From: JBFLYO01 sp040756745
GTDB lineage: Bacteria > Bacteroidota > Ignavibacteria > UBA10030 > UBA6906
Length of the DNA: 64,000 nt
Direction of reading: 5' to 3'
NCBI GenBank assembly: GCA_040756745.1
Contig: JBFLYO010000016.1
Location: 17,704-81,703, forward strand
The notes below the pieces were generated by a model that saw nothing but the letters and a program-made list of their open reading frames with translations, did not search any database and had not been told where the DNA came from. Both the position numbers and the translations under genes were made by a program. Below are positions 42,206 through 52,004 of the stretch, piece after piece. How positions within the stretch are numbered: position 1 is the stretch's first letter; every line of letters starts with the position of its first letter.

Positions 42206-44812
42206 ATGAGCTCAAAAACCTTCCGCTGGCCAGTCGGTGTCCTTCTTGCCGCACTTGCATCGTTCCAGGCGCCGTCAGCCGCACAGTCACTGCATGTCGA
42301 TTACGGCTACGCTCCTGCGAGCCACTTCACCGCGATCTGTTTTCCCTCCGACTGGCAGAAGACCATCGTAACGGAGCGTGGAACGCTGGGATACGATTTC
42401 GGGCCAGGACCGTATGCGCGGCCCCTGACGGAGGTTTCCGTCGGAATTCAGGAAACCACGGTGACCATCCAGCGACTCGCCATCAACGACCCGCGCGTCC
42501 CGATTGTTGTGGCTGAGTTCAGTTCCCCCGGCGGCACAATCCGACAGGAGGCGTTCGCGCTTCCCGGTCCCGCCGCCGGTCGTCAGCGCACAACCTTCGC
42601 CAACGGCGCAGTGCGCCGCATCGGGGGACTCAATGGCGTCGCGGGCTGGGCGAATCCGCCTGCCGGCACTGACCCCGCCTTCCGCAACGTCGCTTGGGGA
42701 ACGAACCGCCCCATCCTCTATCGTGTCCGCGTGCCGCGCGGAGCGGCGCGGCTTGTTGCAATGGGAATCTGCGAGCCCTACAAACCGATCACCGGTCAGC
42801 GTGTGCTGGAACTCAGCGCTGAGGGGTCCGCGGTCCGGACCGTCGAAGCGTTGAAAGACACGCAGCGAAACCGCCCGTATGTCTATTTCTTCGACGCGCA
42901 CGACGCCAACAACGACGGGGAACTCGCGCTCGAAGTCCACGCCTCGCAGCAGGGAATCGACCCGAACGTCACCCTCAATGCATTCTGGATCTTTCCACAA
43001 GGGACGCGCATCACGGAAGAGGAAGTCATCCACGGTGAAGGCACCCGACGTGCGGAATTTTCCTGGTCGTGCGGACTCGAGAACGAGCTCGGCGCTCCGT
43101 CCGCACGCGTTGACGGCATTCTTGCCGAGTTCACCGGGGCCGGGGTGACACCGGTCGTGAACATCAAGACTTCTCGAACCTGCGTCTACGAGACGTCTGC
43201 ACACGCTCTGCTCACCCGAGGGCGTCCATTTGTCATGACAAGGCCAGCGCCGGCCCACGCGATGCAGACATCGGGGGGATGGCAGCTTCTCCTTCCGCAC
43301 GGGACACGCGATGTCCAGGTCTACGTGATCAACGGCGCTTCGGGCAACGCATTCGATCCACCCGATCTCCACGCGGCGCGGAGGCACGCGGAGAAATACT
43401 GGAAGGAGCAGAGTGTCATCCCCTTCGGCAGTATCTCAGTTCCGGATCCCGGCATTCAGTACCTGCTCGACGCAAGCACGAGAAATCTGTATCAGATCAG
43501 CGAGTGGGTCGACGACCAATTCCAGTTCCAGCCGGGACCGAGCGTCTACCGCGGGCTCTGGATTCATGACCAGGCCTGGCATGTTTCCGCAGCCCTGTAC
43601 CTTGGAGACACGGCAGCTGCACGGCGTTCGATTGAAACGATGATGCAGTTCCAGCGGCCGGATGGTAAAGTTGTCCTGAGCGAGCCGTTCCCGATGCAGC
43701 GCGAGACCCCCCTGCTCATCTTCGCGATCGTCCGGTACGCCGAGTTCGCAGGAGACAGGCGCTGGCTGGCAGAACACTGGGGGAAGATCGTGAACGGTGT
43801 GTCATGGATCAGGAGCGCGCGGAATTCCACCCTCTCCGATCCTTCTTCTTCGTTCTATGGTTTGTTCCCACCCGGATTTGCCGACGGGGGGCTGGGAGGC
43901 ATCGAGGCAGAGTACGGGACAACATACTGGGGCGTGATCGGCCTCCATGCGGCGGCACGCGCTGCGGGACTCTTGGACGAACGGGACAGTTCACGGTCGT
44001 GGGACGCACTGGCGGGGGAAATCATGGCCTCGTTCCGCAGGGCCGCCGCACGCGACACGCGCATCGATGCCGCGGGAAACCGGTATCTCCCAATGAAGGT
44101 CGGCGATACCGCCTCCACACTCCTTCCTCAGCAGGCAAACTGGGGAATCCTCGACGCGCAGGGATTGGGACATCTCTTTCCTTACGACGATCCGACCGTA
44201 AAGGGGACGCTCGCCATGCTCGATGCAGCGTCAAAGGAAGGACTTCCACACAGCGTCGGCTGGTTGAAGAACGGCATCTGGAGTTTCTTCGGCGCACTGC
44301 TGGGGATCTCGCATGCATGGCAGAGGAACCTTGAGCGGGCTCAGGACATACTCTATGCCTATGCAAACCACGCATCGCCGCTGGGCACCTGGGTCGAAGA
44401 GCAGCTCCCGCGCGGGGAGGGAACGCGGACCACAGGCGACGCCTCAAATGCCACCGCAAGCTCGCTCTACATCAAGCTCCTTCGTCGGCTTCTTGTCATT
44501 GAACGCAGGGACACGCTCGAGATTCTCGCCGGCATGCCCGCGGAGTGGTGCCGGCCAGGCGCCCGGCTCTCCCTGAAGAACGCCGGCACGCAGTTCGGAC
44601 CTCTCACGCTCGATCTCCGTGTGACCCCCGATGGACGGAAGGCCGAGATATCAATAGCGCCGCTCGCGCGTGGCGGCGAGTGCGTCGTGCGGCTCGATCT
44701 CGATGCACTCCGCGCCGCGGGCTTCGTCCCATCCGACCCGGTTGAAGTGCCGCTGCTGCGCCTGAGAGCCGGCGATCCCACGGCAACGTTCGCCTTTGAC
44801 AGACGTCCCTGA
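42206..44812 (+). CDS. Secreted large (alpha/alpha)6-barrel glycosidase-like protein
   Basis: 868 aa from the ATG at 42206, which opens a signal peptide (SKTFRWPVGVLLAALASFQ then APSAAQ). The open frame upstream overlaps the creatininase gene and is rejected. Residues of about 30-400 are beta-rich. From about 410 to 770 a helical barrel includes GLWIHDQAWHVSAALYLGDT, MMQFQRPDGKVVLSEPFPMQ, GIEAEYGTTYWGVIGLHAAA and a terminal beta-domain. The aspartate in IHDQAW and glutamate in GIEAEYG are candidate catalysts as in six-hairpin glycosidases. Exact CAZy family unknown. Its end overlaps an upstream alternative start of the GH47 gene. Confidence 0.75.
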   Translation: MSSKTFRWPVGVLLAALASFQAPSAAQSLHVDYGYAPASHFTAICFPSDWQKTIVTERGTLGYDFGPGPYARPLTEVSVGIQETTVTIQRLAINDPRVPIVVAEFSSPGGTIRQEAFALPGPAAGRQRTTFANGAVRRIGGLNGVAGWANPPAGTDPAFRNVAWGTNRPILYRVRVPRGAARLVAMGICEPYKPITGQRVLELSAEGSAVRTVEALKDTQRNRPYVYFFDAHDANNDGELALEVHASQQGIDPNVTLNAFWIFPQGTRITEEEVIHGEGTRRAEFSWSCGLENELGAPSARVDGILAEFTGAGVTPVVNIKTSRTCVYETSAHALLTRGRPFVMTRPAPAHAMQTSGGWQLLLPHGTRDVQVYVINGASGNAFDPPDLHAARRHAEKYWKEQSVIPFGSISVPDPGIQYLLDASTRNLYQISEWVDDQFQFQPGPSVYRGLWIHDQAWHVSAALYLGDTAAARRSIETMMQFQRPDGKVVLSEPFPMQRETPLLIFAIVRYAEFAGDRRWLAEHWGKIVNGVSWIRSARNSTLSDPSSSFYGLFPPGFADGGLGGIEAEYGTTYWGVIGLHAAARAAGLLDERDSSRSWDALAGEIMASFRRAAARDTRIDAAGNRYLPMKVGDTASTLLPQQANWGILDAQGLGHLFPYDDPTVKGTLAMLDAASKEGLPHSVGWLKNGIWSFFGALLGISHAWQRNLERAQDILYAYANHASPLGTWVEEQLPRGEGTRTTGDASNATASSLYIKLLRRLLVIERRDTLEILAGMPAEWCRPGARLSLKNAGTQFGPLTLDLRVTPDGRKAEISIAPLARGGECVVRLDLDALRAAGFVPSDPVEVPLLRLRAGDPTATFAFDRRP

Positions 44813-44888
44813 GGAGACCGCGCACCGGATATTGTTTTCACCGCCGCACATAGTTATGTTGACATCACCACACACTTCACCGCCGATC

Positions 44889-46229
44889 ATGCGCGTACCC
44901 CCCTGCACCCTCTTCGTACTATTGTTCGCTCTTCCTACGTCCGCACAGCCCCTGGACCCGCAGCACCTTGCCGAAACAGTGAAGCGGGAGTTTCTTCATG
45001 CATGGAACGGATACAAGAAGTACGCGTGGGGACATGACGGCTACCGCCCCCTCAGCAAGACCCCGTATGACTGGTATGCCGAGACGTTTTATTTGACCCC
45101 CCTTGAGGCCCTGGACACGATGACGCTGATGGACCTCACGGAGGAAGCCGACAGCACGCGAGAGTTCATCGCAACGCATCTCTCGTTCGACAAGGATGTG
45201 GAGGTGGGCGTGTTTGAGTTCACGATCAGGATTCTGGGAAGCCTGATCGCGAACTTCCAATCGTCGGGAGATGCCCGGCTGCTGGCGCTTGCCGACTCAC
45301 TGGCAACGCGCATGACGCCGGCGTTCATCAGCGGCACGGGCATGCCGTACCGATTCGTAAACCTCAGAACCGGCGCGGTCAGGGGCGAGGTAAGCAACCC
45401 GGGCGAGATCGGAACGCTTCTGGTCGAATGGGGCTCGTTGTCGGCGCTGACGAGGAAACCCGCGTTCTACAACTATGCCAAGAACGCCCTCCTGCGGGTC
45501 TATGAACACCGCTCGCCGCTCGGCCTCGTGGGGGATGCGATCGACGTCAACACCGGAGCATGGAAGGGGACAGACAGTCACCTGAGCGCGTGCATTGATT
45601 CCTATTATGAATACCTCGTCAAATCCGCGTTGCTGTTCGACGACGATGATTGCCGGCTCATGTGGCGCACGTCCTATGCTGCAATCAACGCATATCTGCT
45701 GGACTCGAGCGCATCGGGGTTCTGGTACGGCCATGCGGACATGAATACAGGAAAGCGGACGAGAACCTGGTTCGGCGCCCTGGATGCGTTCTTCCCCGCG
45801 GTGCAAGTGCTCGCGGGCGACGTTCCGCGCGCAGAGCGTCTCATGAAGTCCTGCTACAGGATGTGGACCGCATACGGCATCGAGCCGGAGCAGTTCAACT
45901 ATGCCACTGGGGCCGTGGAAAAACCTAAGTACTTCCTCAACCCGGAGATTATAGAATCCGCCTACTATCTTTACATGGCAACGGGCGATACGCTATACCA
46001 GAAGATGGGGGAAGCCTTTCTGAGCGATCTCATGGCATGGTGCCGCACTGATGAAGGGTATGCGGAGCTCAAGAATGTCGTCACAAAGGAAAAGATGGAT
46101 CGGATGGAGCCCTACTTCATGGCAGAGACGATGAAGTATCTCTACCTTTTGTTCGCGCCGCCTGATACGCTTCCATTTGACCGAGTGATATTTACAACAG
46201 AAGCCCATCCGATCCGGAGAAGCTGGTAA
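44889..46229 (+). CDS. GH47 family alpha-1,2-mannosidase, secreted
   Basis: 446 aa from the ATG at 44889, which opens a signal peptide (MRVPPCTLFVLLFALPTSAQ). GH47 hallmarks are visible through the chain: FLHAWNGYKKYAWGHDGYRPL, LDTMTLMDLTEEA with the first catalytic acid region, VGVFEFTIRILGSL, KGTDSHLSACIDSYYEYLVK, LNPEIIESAYYLYMATGD and the end MEPYFMAETMKYLYLLFAP. The final FTTEAHPIRRS keeps the calcium-coordinating threonine. GH47 is best known from eukaryotic N-glycan trimming, and bacterial members are relatively scarce. Upstream ATGs at 44796 and 44856 would hide the signal. Confidence 0.92.
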   Translation: MRVPPCTLFVLLFALPTSAQPLDPQHLAETVKREFLHAWNGYKKYAWGHDGYRPLSKTPYDWYAETFYLTPLEALDTMTLMDLTEEADSTREFIATHLSFDKDVEVGVFEFTIRILGSLIANFQSSGDARLLALADSLATRMTPAFISGTGMPYRFVNLRTGAVRGEVSNPGEIGTLLVEWGSLSALTRKPAFYNYAKNALLRVYEHRSPLGLVGDAIDVNTGAWKGTDSHLSACIDSYYEYLVKSALLFDDDDCRLMWRTSYAAINAYLLDSSASGFWYGHADMNTGKRTRTWFGALDAFFPAVQVLAGDVPRAERLMKSCYRMWTAYGIEPEQFNYATGAVEKPKYFLNPEIIESAYYLYMATGDTLYQKMGEAFLSDLMAWCRTDEGYAELKNVVTKEKMDRMEPYFMAETMKYLYLLFAPPDTLPFDRVIFTTEAHPIRRSW

Positions 46230-46272
46230 CGACGGGCGGTTCCCATTTTCGCCATTTAGGCAGCAGTCACGT

Positions 46273-49152
46273 ATGACCTCGATGAAACGCGCAGTTGTTA
46301 TTATCACCGTCGCACTGGGCGCACACGTCGGCGCATCCGCCATATTCGCTCAGGACCGGCCAAAGAAGCTCCTCACGCATGATGTATATGATTCGTGGAA
46401 GCGGGCCACCGGAGAGGCGGTCTCTCCCGACGGGGCCTGGATTCTGTACACCCTTGAGCCGCAGGAGGGGGATGCCCGGCTTGTCGTTGCGGACGCACGA
46501 AGCGGCCGAACTGATACCATTGCCCGCGGTGTCAACGGTTCGTTCACGTTCAATTCCGACTACGCGGTGTTTACAGTGAAGGCGCTGTATGCCGACGTGA
46601 AAAAGGGGAAGATCGCGAAGAAGAAGGGGGATGACCTGCCAAAGGACTCACTCGGCATCCTCGCGCTTGGTTCATCTTCGTTGGCGAAAATCCCGCGCGT
46701 GAAGTCGTTCAAGCTCCCCGAACGAGGGTCGGGGTGGGTCGCGTATCAGCGCGAGAAGGACCTTGCGCCGGGAGATTCCGTGAAGCGACAGAAGCCGCGT
46801 GGAGGCGGGGACGACGCCGATGAACAGTCTGACGACGCCAAAAAGGAACGTGGGACTACAGTCGTCGTGCGGGAACTCTCAAGCGGAAAGGAGTACCAGT
46901 TCCCATTCGCGCGAGACTTCGAGTTCACAAAGGACGGCTCAAAGCTGATCGTGACGACAACAGGGAACGATTCCACCGCTCTTCCCGGGGTCTTCGTATT
47001 CTCCACTGCCGCGCACGCGATTGATACCATTGCCAGCGGGAAGGGCTCGTTCCGACAGCCGGCCTGGGACGAAGAGGGAACGCAAGCAGCGTTTGTCGCA
47101 GACCGCGACACATCGAAGGCCAGGCAGCGGTACTTCTCCCTCTACTTGTGGAGAGCCGGCAAGGATTCCGCGACATTGGTGGCGGACACGACAACTCCGG
47201 GCATGTATCCCCATTGGCTGGTGAGCGAGAACGGCCGTTTGAAGTTCTCCAAAGACGGATCAAGGCTCTTTGTTGGAACCGCGCCGGTCCCGCTGCCCGA
47301 CGACACAACAATGAACGATGAGGAAACCGCCAAACTCGACATCTGGAGCTGGCAGGACCATTTCATCCAACCCCAGCAGCTCAAGATGCTTGATGAAGAG
47401 AAGAAACGGTCCCACCAGGCCGTCGTGCACCTCGCCGACCGGGGATTCGTTCAATTGGGCGACACCTCGCTTCCGGCCATCGACATCGGCGATGAAGGAA
47501 ACGCAGAACTTGGACTCGGGACGTCAGATCTGTCGTACCGTCGCAGCCGATCATGGGAGGGATACTCGCGCTATGATCTCTTTGCCGTCGATCTCCGATC
47601 CGGCGCGAGGCGGCGCCTTGTCGCAGGCGTGCGCGGGCCGGTGCATCTCTCTCCGGGCGGCAGGTATGCGGTCTGGTATGACACCGGGAAACGGCATTGG
47701 TTTGCCGTTCCGCTCGCTGGAGGAAAACCGGTGAACCTCACCGCGAATGTCAGTGTCCCCCTGTACAATGAACTGAACGACGTGCCGGACCACGCGGCCC
47801 CTCACGGATTGCTCGGCTGGATCGGGCGGGACAGTCTCTTCCTCGTGTACGACCGGTATGACATCTGGGTCACCGATCCGACAGGGACACGCCCTGCGTG
47901 GTGCATGACCCGGGGCGCGGGGCGGAAGGGGAACCTGCGCTACCGCTACGTGCGGCTTGATCCCGAGGAGCGATTCATTACGGCTGGATCGCGCATGCTC
48001 CTCAGGACATTCGACGACATGGACAAGCGAGCCGGTTTTGCGGCGACTGAGGCAGGCACCGCGGCGACGCCGCGTTTGCTTGTGCTCACCCCGCATGACT
48101 ACGGGACACCGCAGAAAGCGAAGCAGGCAGGGACGCTGATCTTCACCCGGAGCACTTTCAGGGAATGCCCGGATCTTTACACGAGCTCCATGGAGTTTTC
48201 CGAACCGAAACGGCTGAGCGACGCCAATCCTCAACAAGACAACTACCTCTGGGGTTCGGTTGAACTGGTGCATTGGAAACCGCCAAAGGGGAAAGAGCTT
48301 GACGGGCTTCTCTACACTCCGGAGGGCTTTGACGTCAGGAAGAAATATCCGATGATCGTGTACTACTATGAAAGAAACTCCGATTTCCTCCATCGCTACT
48401 TTGCACCTGCGCCGAGCGCATCCACGGTCAATATCCCGCTCTATGTCAGCAGAGGATATATCGTTTTCGTCCCGGATATTCGGTATCGCGTAGGGCATCC
48501 CGGCGGGAGCGCACTGGAGTGCATCGTTTCGGGGGTGAAGGCATTGATCGCTCGGGGGTTCGTCGATCCGGACCGGATCGGATTGCAGGGACAGAGCTGG
48601 GGAGGATATCAGACAGCATTCCTGGTCACCCGCACCCACATGTTCCGTGCAGCGATGGCAGGTGCCGTGGTGTCCAACATGACCAGCGCCTACGGGGGTA
48701 TCCGCTGGGGGACGGGTTTCGTGCGCATGTTCCAGTATGAGAAATCCCAGAGCCGGATCGGCCGGACGCTCTGGGAACGTCCCGACCTGTATATTGAGAA
48801 CTCCCCCCTCTTTCGGGCCGACAGCATACGGACGCCGCTCCTTTTGATGCACAATGACGCCGACGGCGCCGTGCCGTGGTACCAGGGGATTGAGATGTTC
48901 AACGCTCTCCGGCGGCTCAACAGGCCGGTCTGGATGCTCACCTACAACGGCGAAGAGCACAACCTCGTCCAGCGGAAGAACCGGAAGGATCTCTCCGTCC
49001 GCATGCTGCAGTTCTTCGATCATTACCTGATGGAGAAGCCGGCGCCACGATGGATGACGGAGGGACTGCCCGCCATTGAAAAAGGGAAAACGCTGAAATA
49101 CGAACTCAGCGGATCGCCGGCACTTCCCCGGGGGAACCATGACGCGCCGTGA
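46273..49152 (+). CDS. Secreted S9-family prolyl oligopeptidase-like serine peptidase
   Basis: 959 aa. Signal peptide MTSMKRAVVIITVALGAHVG then ASAIFAQ. Residues of about 40-680 form a beta-propeller with DPP-like SPDG repeats. Residues of about 690-930 form the alpha/beta-hydrolase domain: nucleophile serine in GLQGQSWGGYQTA (about 774), aspartate in MHNDADGAVPW (about 861) and histidine in NGEEHNLVQ (about 895). A lysine-rich insert (KKGKIAKKKGDD) and an acidic GGGDDADEQSDD stretch lie in the propeller. Periplasmic peptide degradation is expected. It overlaps the URO-D-like gene by 14 bp, so they are transcribed together though their roles look unrelated. Confidence 0.92.
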   Translation: MTSMKRAVVIITVALGAHVGASAIFAQDRPKKLLTHDVYDSWKRATGEAVSPDGAWILYTLEPQEGDARLVVADARSGRTDTIARGVNGSFTFNSDYAVFTVKALYADVKKGKIAKKKGDDLPKDSLGILALGSSSLAKIPRVKSFKLPERGSGWVAYQREKDLAPGDSVKRQKPRGGGDDADEQSDDAKKERGTTVVVRELSSGKEYQFPFARDFEFTKDGSKLIVTTTGNDSTALPGVFVFSTAAHAIDTIASGKGSFRQPAWDEEGTQAAFVADRDTSKARQRYFSLYLWRAGKDSATLVADTTTPGMYPHWLVSENGRLKFSKDGSRLFVGTAPVPLPDDTTMNDEETAKLDIWSWQDHFIQPQQLKMLDEEKKRSHQAVVHLADRGFVQLGDTSLPAIDIGDEGNAELGLGTSDLSYRRSRSWEGYSRYDLFAVDLRSGARRRLVAGVRGPVHLSPGGRYAVWYDTGKRHWFAVPLAGGKPVNLTANVSVPLYNELNDVPDHAAPHGLLGWIGRDSLFLVYDRYDIWVTDPTGTRPAWCMTRGAGRKGNLRYRYVRLDPEERFITAGSRMLLRTFDDMDKRAGFAATEAGTAATPRLLVLTPHDYGTPQKAKQAGTLIFTRSTFRECPDLYTSSMEFSEPKRLSDANPQQDNYLWGSVELVHWKPPKGKELDGLLYTPEGFDVRKKYPMIVYYYERNSDFLHRYFAPAPSASTVNIPLYVSRGYIVFVPDIRYRVGHPGGSALECIVSGVKALIARGFVDPDRIGLQGQSWGGYQTAFLVTRTHMFRAAMAGAVVSNMTSAYGGIRWGTGFVRMFQYEKSQSRIGRTLWERPDLYIENSPLFRADSIRTPLLLMHNDADGAVPWYQGIEMFNALRRLNRPVWMLTYNGEEHNLVQRKNRKDLSVRMLQFFDHYLMEKPAPRWMTEGLPAIEKGKTLKYELSGSPALPRGNHDAP

Positions 49153-50125
49153 GCTGGTGATACGAACCATTCGGTTCCAGGGAGCGGAACGGATCCCATA
49201 CGATCTCCCCGAACCCTACGGGTCGGATTTCTACTCAATTGAACTCGACCCTTCCCCCGATGCCCGGCCGGCCAGCGGGCGCGACGAGTGGGGAGCGCTC
49301 TGGGTGAACAAGGGGGGAATGCAGCTCGGCCAGGTGAAGGAGGTCCCGCTGGCTTCGTGGGATGATTTCAATTCGCTGGCCATACCGGACGTCAACGACC
49401 CGTCGCGATGGGCAGCCGTCCGCGGCGTCAGGCAGCGGGCCGGCGACGCATTTGTCCTTGCCAAGGGGATCTCCCTCTACGAACGTATCCACTTCCTGAG
49501 AGGACTGGAGAACACCTGGGCCGATATCTACGATGAAACGGAGCGTTTGAAGTCTCTCATCGAAATCCTTCTGCAAATGAATTTCCGCGCGATCGAGCGC
49601 TACGCTGCCGAAGGGGCGGACGGATACCTCATCCCCGACGATTGGGGGCTGCAGGACACGCTGATGATCTCCCCTTCATCGTGGCGCGCGATCTGGAAGC
49701 CGTATTACGCGCGCCTCTTCAATGCCGTGCATGATGCCGGGATGCTGATGTTCCTCCACTCCTGCGGCTACATTGTGGACATTCTGGACGACCTGATCGG
49801 CATCGGACTGGACGTTGTGCACATGGATCAGCAGGAAAACATGGGTCTCGAGTTGCTCGGCCGCCGGTTCGGCGGACGGCTGACATTCTTTTCTCCCGTC
49901 GACATCCAGAAGACAATGGTCAACGGAACGATGGACGACATCCGCGCCTATTGCCGTGCAATGGCGCATCATCTCGGCCGTCCGGAAGGAGGGTTCATTC
50001 CGCGATGGTACTCCGACCCCGCGGGTGCAGGCCACACGTCGGAGGCGCTGAAGACGATGTGCGAGGAGTTCCTCGCCATCAGCAGGTCACACAAACCCGT
50101 TTACCCCGATCGGATCTCCGCATGA
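49139..50125 (+). CDS. Uroporphyrinogen-decarboxylase-family (URO-D/MtaA-like) protein
   Basis: 328 aa, cytoplasmic. Opens MTRRELVIRTIRFQGAERIP, the common start of URO-D-like methyltransferases, then DGYLIPDDWGLQDTLMISPS, LMFLHSCGYIVDILDDLIGI with a histidine/cysteine zinc pair and LDVVHMDQQENMGLELL. These proteins are often corrinoid methyltransferases (MtaA/CmuA type), not heme enzymes, and appear widely in sugar loci with unknown substrates. A GGGGGAA stretch precedes the ATG, which overlaps the peptidase gene end. Confidence 0.85.
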   Translation: MTRRELVIRTIRFQGAERIPYDLPEPYGSDFYSIELDPSPDARPASGRDEWGALWVNKGGMQLGQVKEVPLASWDDFNSLAIPDVNDPSRWAAVRGVRQRAGDAFVLAKGISLYERIHFLRGLENTWADIYDETERLKSLIEILLQMNFRAIERYAAEGADGYLIPDDWGLQDTLMISPSSWRAIWKPYYARLFNAVHDAGMLMFLHSCGYIVDILDDLIGIGLDVVHMDQQENMGLELLGRRFGGRLTFFSPVDIQKTMVNGTMDDIRAYCRAMAHHLGRPEGGFIPRWYSDPAGAGHTSEALKTMCEEFLAISRSHKPVYPDRISA

Positions 50126-50223
50126 CCGCACGCCGGGATCTCGCAGAGTAAACGGCCAGGCGTCTTCTTGACAGTTCTATCCCTTTTGCGGACATTCTGC
50201 ACACCACGATACGGGACACTCTC

Positions 50224-51822
50224 ATGCACCCCATATTCCTCATTGCAAGCGGGGACCTTCGCCCGGCGGCCAACCGCAACTGCGAGCCGGCACAGGCCGC
50301 CATGGAACGCCAGATCGTCGACGCAGTGACGCGGCTCGGCGGCACGGTACGGCGCGCACATCCGTTCGATCCGCTCAAGCAACACAGCTTCATCGACAGC
50401 CAGCGCTACGGCATGGAGGTGTTTCGGTCGATCCCGCCTGCCGCTCCGTTGATCGTTGCGGAAGCGGTGTGGCAGTACAGCCACCACGTGCTTGCAGGGC
50501 TCACAACGCACAGGGGGCCGATTCTAACGGTGGCCAACTGGAGCGGTACCTGGCCGGGGCTGGTCGGGCTCTTAAACCTGAACGCGTCGCTCATCAAAGC
50601 TGGGGTTCGGTACAGCTCCCTCTGGAGCGAGGATTTTACTGATCCCTTTTTTGTCAAGGGCTTGGCGAAGTGGATCAAGACCGGGAAGATCGTCCATAAC
50701 ACCTCGCAGGTCATCCCCTATGCCGCTGCCCGGGTTCCCGCGGCCGCTGCGGCGGCAGGCAAGAAATTCGCACAGGAGATGCGGGCCCAGAAGGCGATCC
50801 TCGGCGTGTTCGACGAAGGTTGCATGGGGATGTACAATGCGATCATCCCCGATGAGCTTCTCCACGCTACGGGCGTATTCAAGGAACGATTGAGCCAGTC
50901 GGCCCTCTACGCGAGGATGCTCACGGTCAGTGAGGCCGACGCATGGAATGTCTACCGCTGGCTTGTGGATCGTGGTATGAGGTTCAACCTGGGTGCCAAC
51001 GAAGAAACGGATCTTACCGAGTCGCAGGTGCTGCAGCAGTGCCGCATGTACATTGCCGCGGTACGCATCGCCGCAGAGTTCGGCTGTGATGCGATCGGCA
51101 TCCAGTACCAGCAGGGCCTCAAGGATCTTGCCCCCGCCTCCGATCTTGCCGAAGGAATCCTGAACAACGTCGAACGTCCTCCAGTCTACGACGAACAGAC
51201 GGGGAACGAACTTTTCCCCGGCGAAGCGGTGCCACATTTCAATGAGGTGGATGAATGCGCGGGGCTCGACGCACTCGTGACGTACCGGCTCTGGCGCCGC
51301 CTCGGCATTCCCCCCGAGAACACACTTCATGACCTCCGATGGGGACGCTACTATCGCGGGAACGGGATCGACGATTTCGTCTGGGTATTCGAAATCTCCG
51401 GCGCCGTCCCCCCTGCTCACTTTGAGAACGGTTATCGGGGTGCCACGGGTGAGCGACAGCCCCCGATGTACTTTCGGCTCGGCGGAAGCTCGATCAAGGG
51501 AGTGAGCAAACCGGGTCACGTGGTCTGGAGCCGTGTCTTTGTGGCAGAAGGTCGGCTCAACTTCGACACCGGCCTGGCGCGTGCCGTCGCGCTTCCTGCG
51601 GAGGAAACCGAAGAGCGGTGGCGTCTGACCACGCCGCAATGGCCGATCATGCACGCCGTGCTGGAAGGAGTGACGAGAGACCAGATGATGGCGCGACACA
51701 AGTCGAATCACATTCAGGTAGCATACGCACCAGATCGCTCCACGGCCCGAAAGGCAATGTTTATCAAGGCTGCCGCAATGAAGGAACTCGGGTTGCGAGT
51801 GAGCTTCTGTGGTGTGAGATAG
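50224..51822 (+). CDS. L-fucose/D-arabinose isomerase-like protein
   Basis: 532 aa. It resembles the FucI-like fold with N-terminal domains (GDLRPAANRNCEPAQAAMER; AEAVWQYSHHVLAGLTTHRG; ANWSGTWPGLVGLLNLN) and a C-terminal barrel with metal-type residues in FDEGCMGMYNAIIPDELL and NEVDECAGLDALVTY. FucI enzymes convert L-fucose to fuculose and D-arabinose to D-ribulose. Downstream lie a ribose-type transporter pair and a ribulokinase-like FGGY kinase, which favours a pentose over fucose (inference). No good Shine-Dalgarno is visible. It ends just before a hexad repeat block. Confidence 0.75.
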   Translation: MHPIFLIASGDLRPAANRNCEPAQAAMERQIVDAVTRLGGTVRRAHPFDPLKQHSFIDSQRYGMEVFRSIPPAAPLIVAEAVWQYSHHVLAGLTTHRGPILTVANWSGTWPGLVGLLNLNASLIKAGVRYSSLWSEDFTDPFFVKGLAKWIKTGKIVHNTSQVIPYAAARVPAAAAAAGKKFAQEMRAQKAILGVFDEGCMGMYNAIIPDELLHATGVFKERLSQSALYARMLTVSEADAWNVYRWLVDRGMRFNLGANEETDLTESQVLQQCRMYIAAVRIAAEFGCDAIGIQYQQGLKDLAPASDLAEGILNNVERPPVYDEQTGNELFPGEAVPHFNEVDECAGLDALVTYRLWRRLGIPPENTLHDLRWGRYYRGNGIDDFVWVFEISGAVPPAHFENGYRGATGERQPPMYFRLGGSSIKGVSKPGHVVWSRVFVAEGRLNFDTGLARAVALPAEETEERWRLTTPQWPIMHAVLEGVTRDQMMARHKSNHIQVAYAPDRSTARKAMFIKAAAMKELGLRVSFCGVR

Positions 51823-52004
51823 GTTAAGGTTAAGGTTGAGGGTAAGGGTAAGGATCAGTAAGGGATGAAGGGAAATCTTGCGATGCCAAGGTTTCTCACA
51901 TGAATTCCTCCCCAAATCCTTGCGAATCGTACTTCTCAACCTCACACTGTTGTTCCTGAAGCCGTTTCCCCTTAACCTTAACCTCATCTTTTCCTTAACC
52001 TTTG
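51821..52004. repeat. Inverted pair of 6-base tandem repeats enclosing about 100 bp
   Basis: Left GTTAAG, GTTAAG, GTTGAG, GGTAAG, GGTAAG; right CCTTAA, CCTTAA, CCTCAT, CTTTT, CCTTAA, CCTTTG. The arms are complementary. The right arm runs directly into the TTG start of the ABC permease, leaving no room for a separate ribosome-binding site. The enclosed sequence (about 51866-51968) shows no gene. Confidence 0.6.

Noticed and set aside
47551..49170. 539-aa minus-strand ORF opposite the S9 peptidase
   Set aside because: Complement of a gene with complete catalytic motifs; antisense composition.
50572..51987. 471-aa minus-strand ORF opposite the FucI-like gene
   Set aside because: Shadow ORF; its N-terminal part reads through the hexad repeat (LTLTLNLNLNLS).
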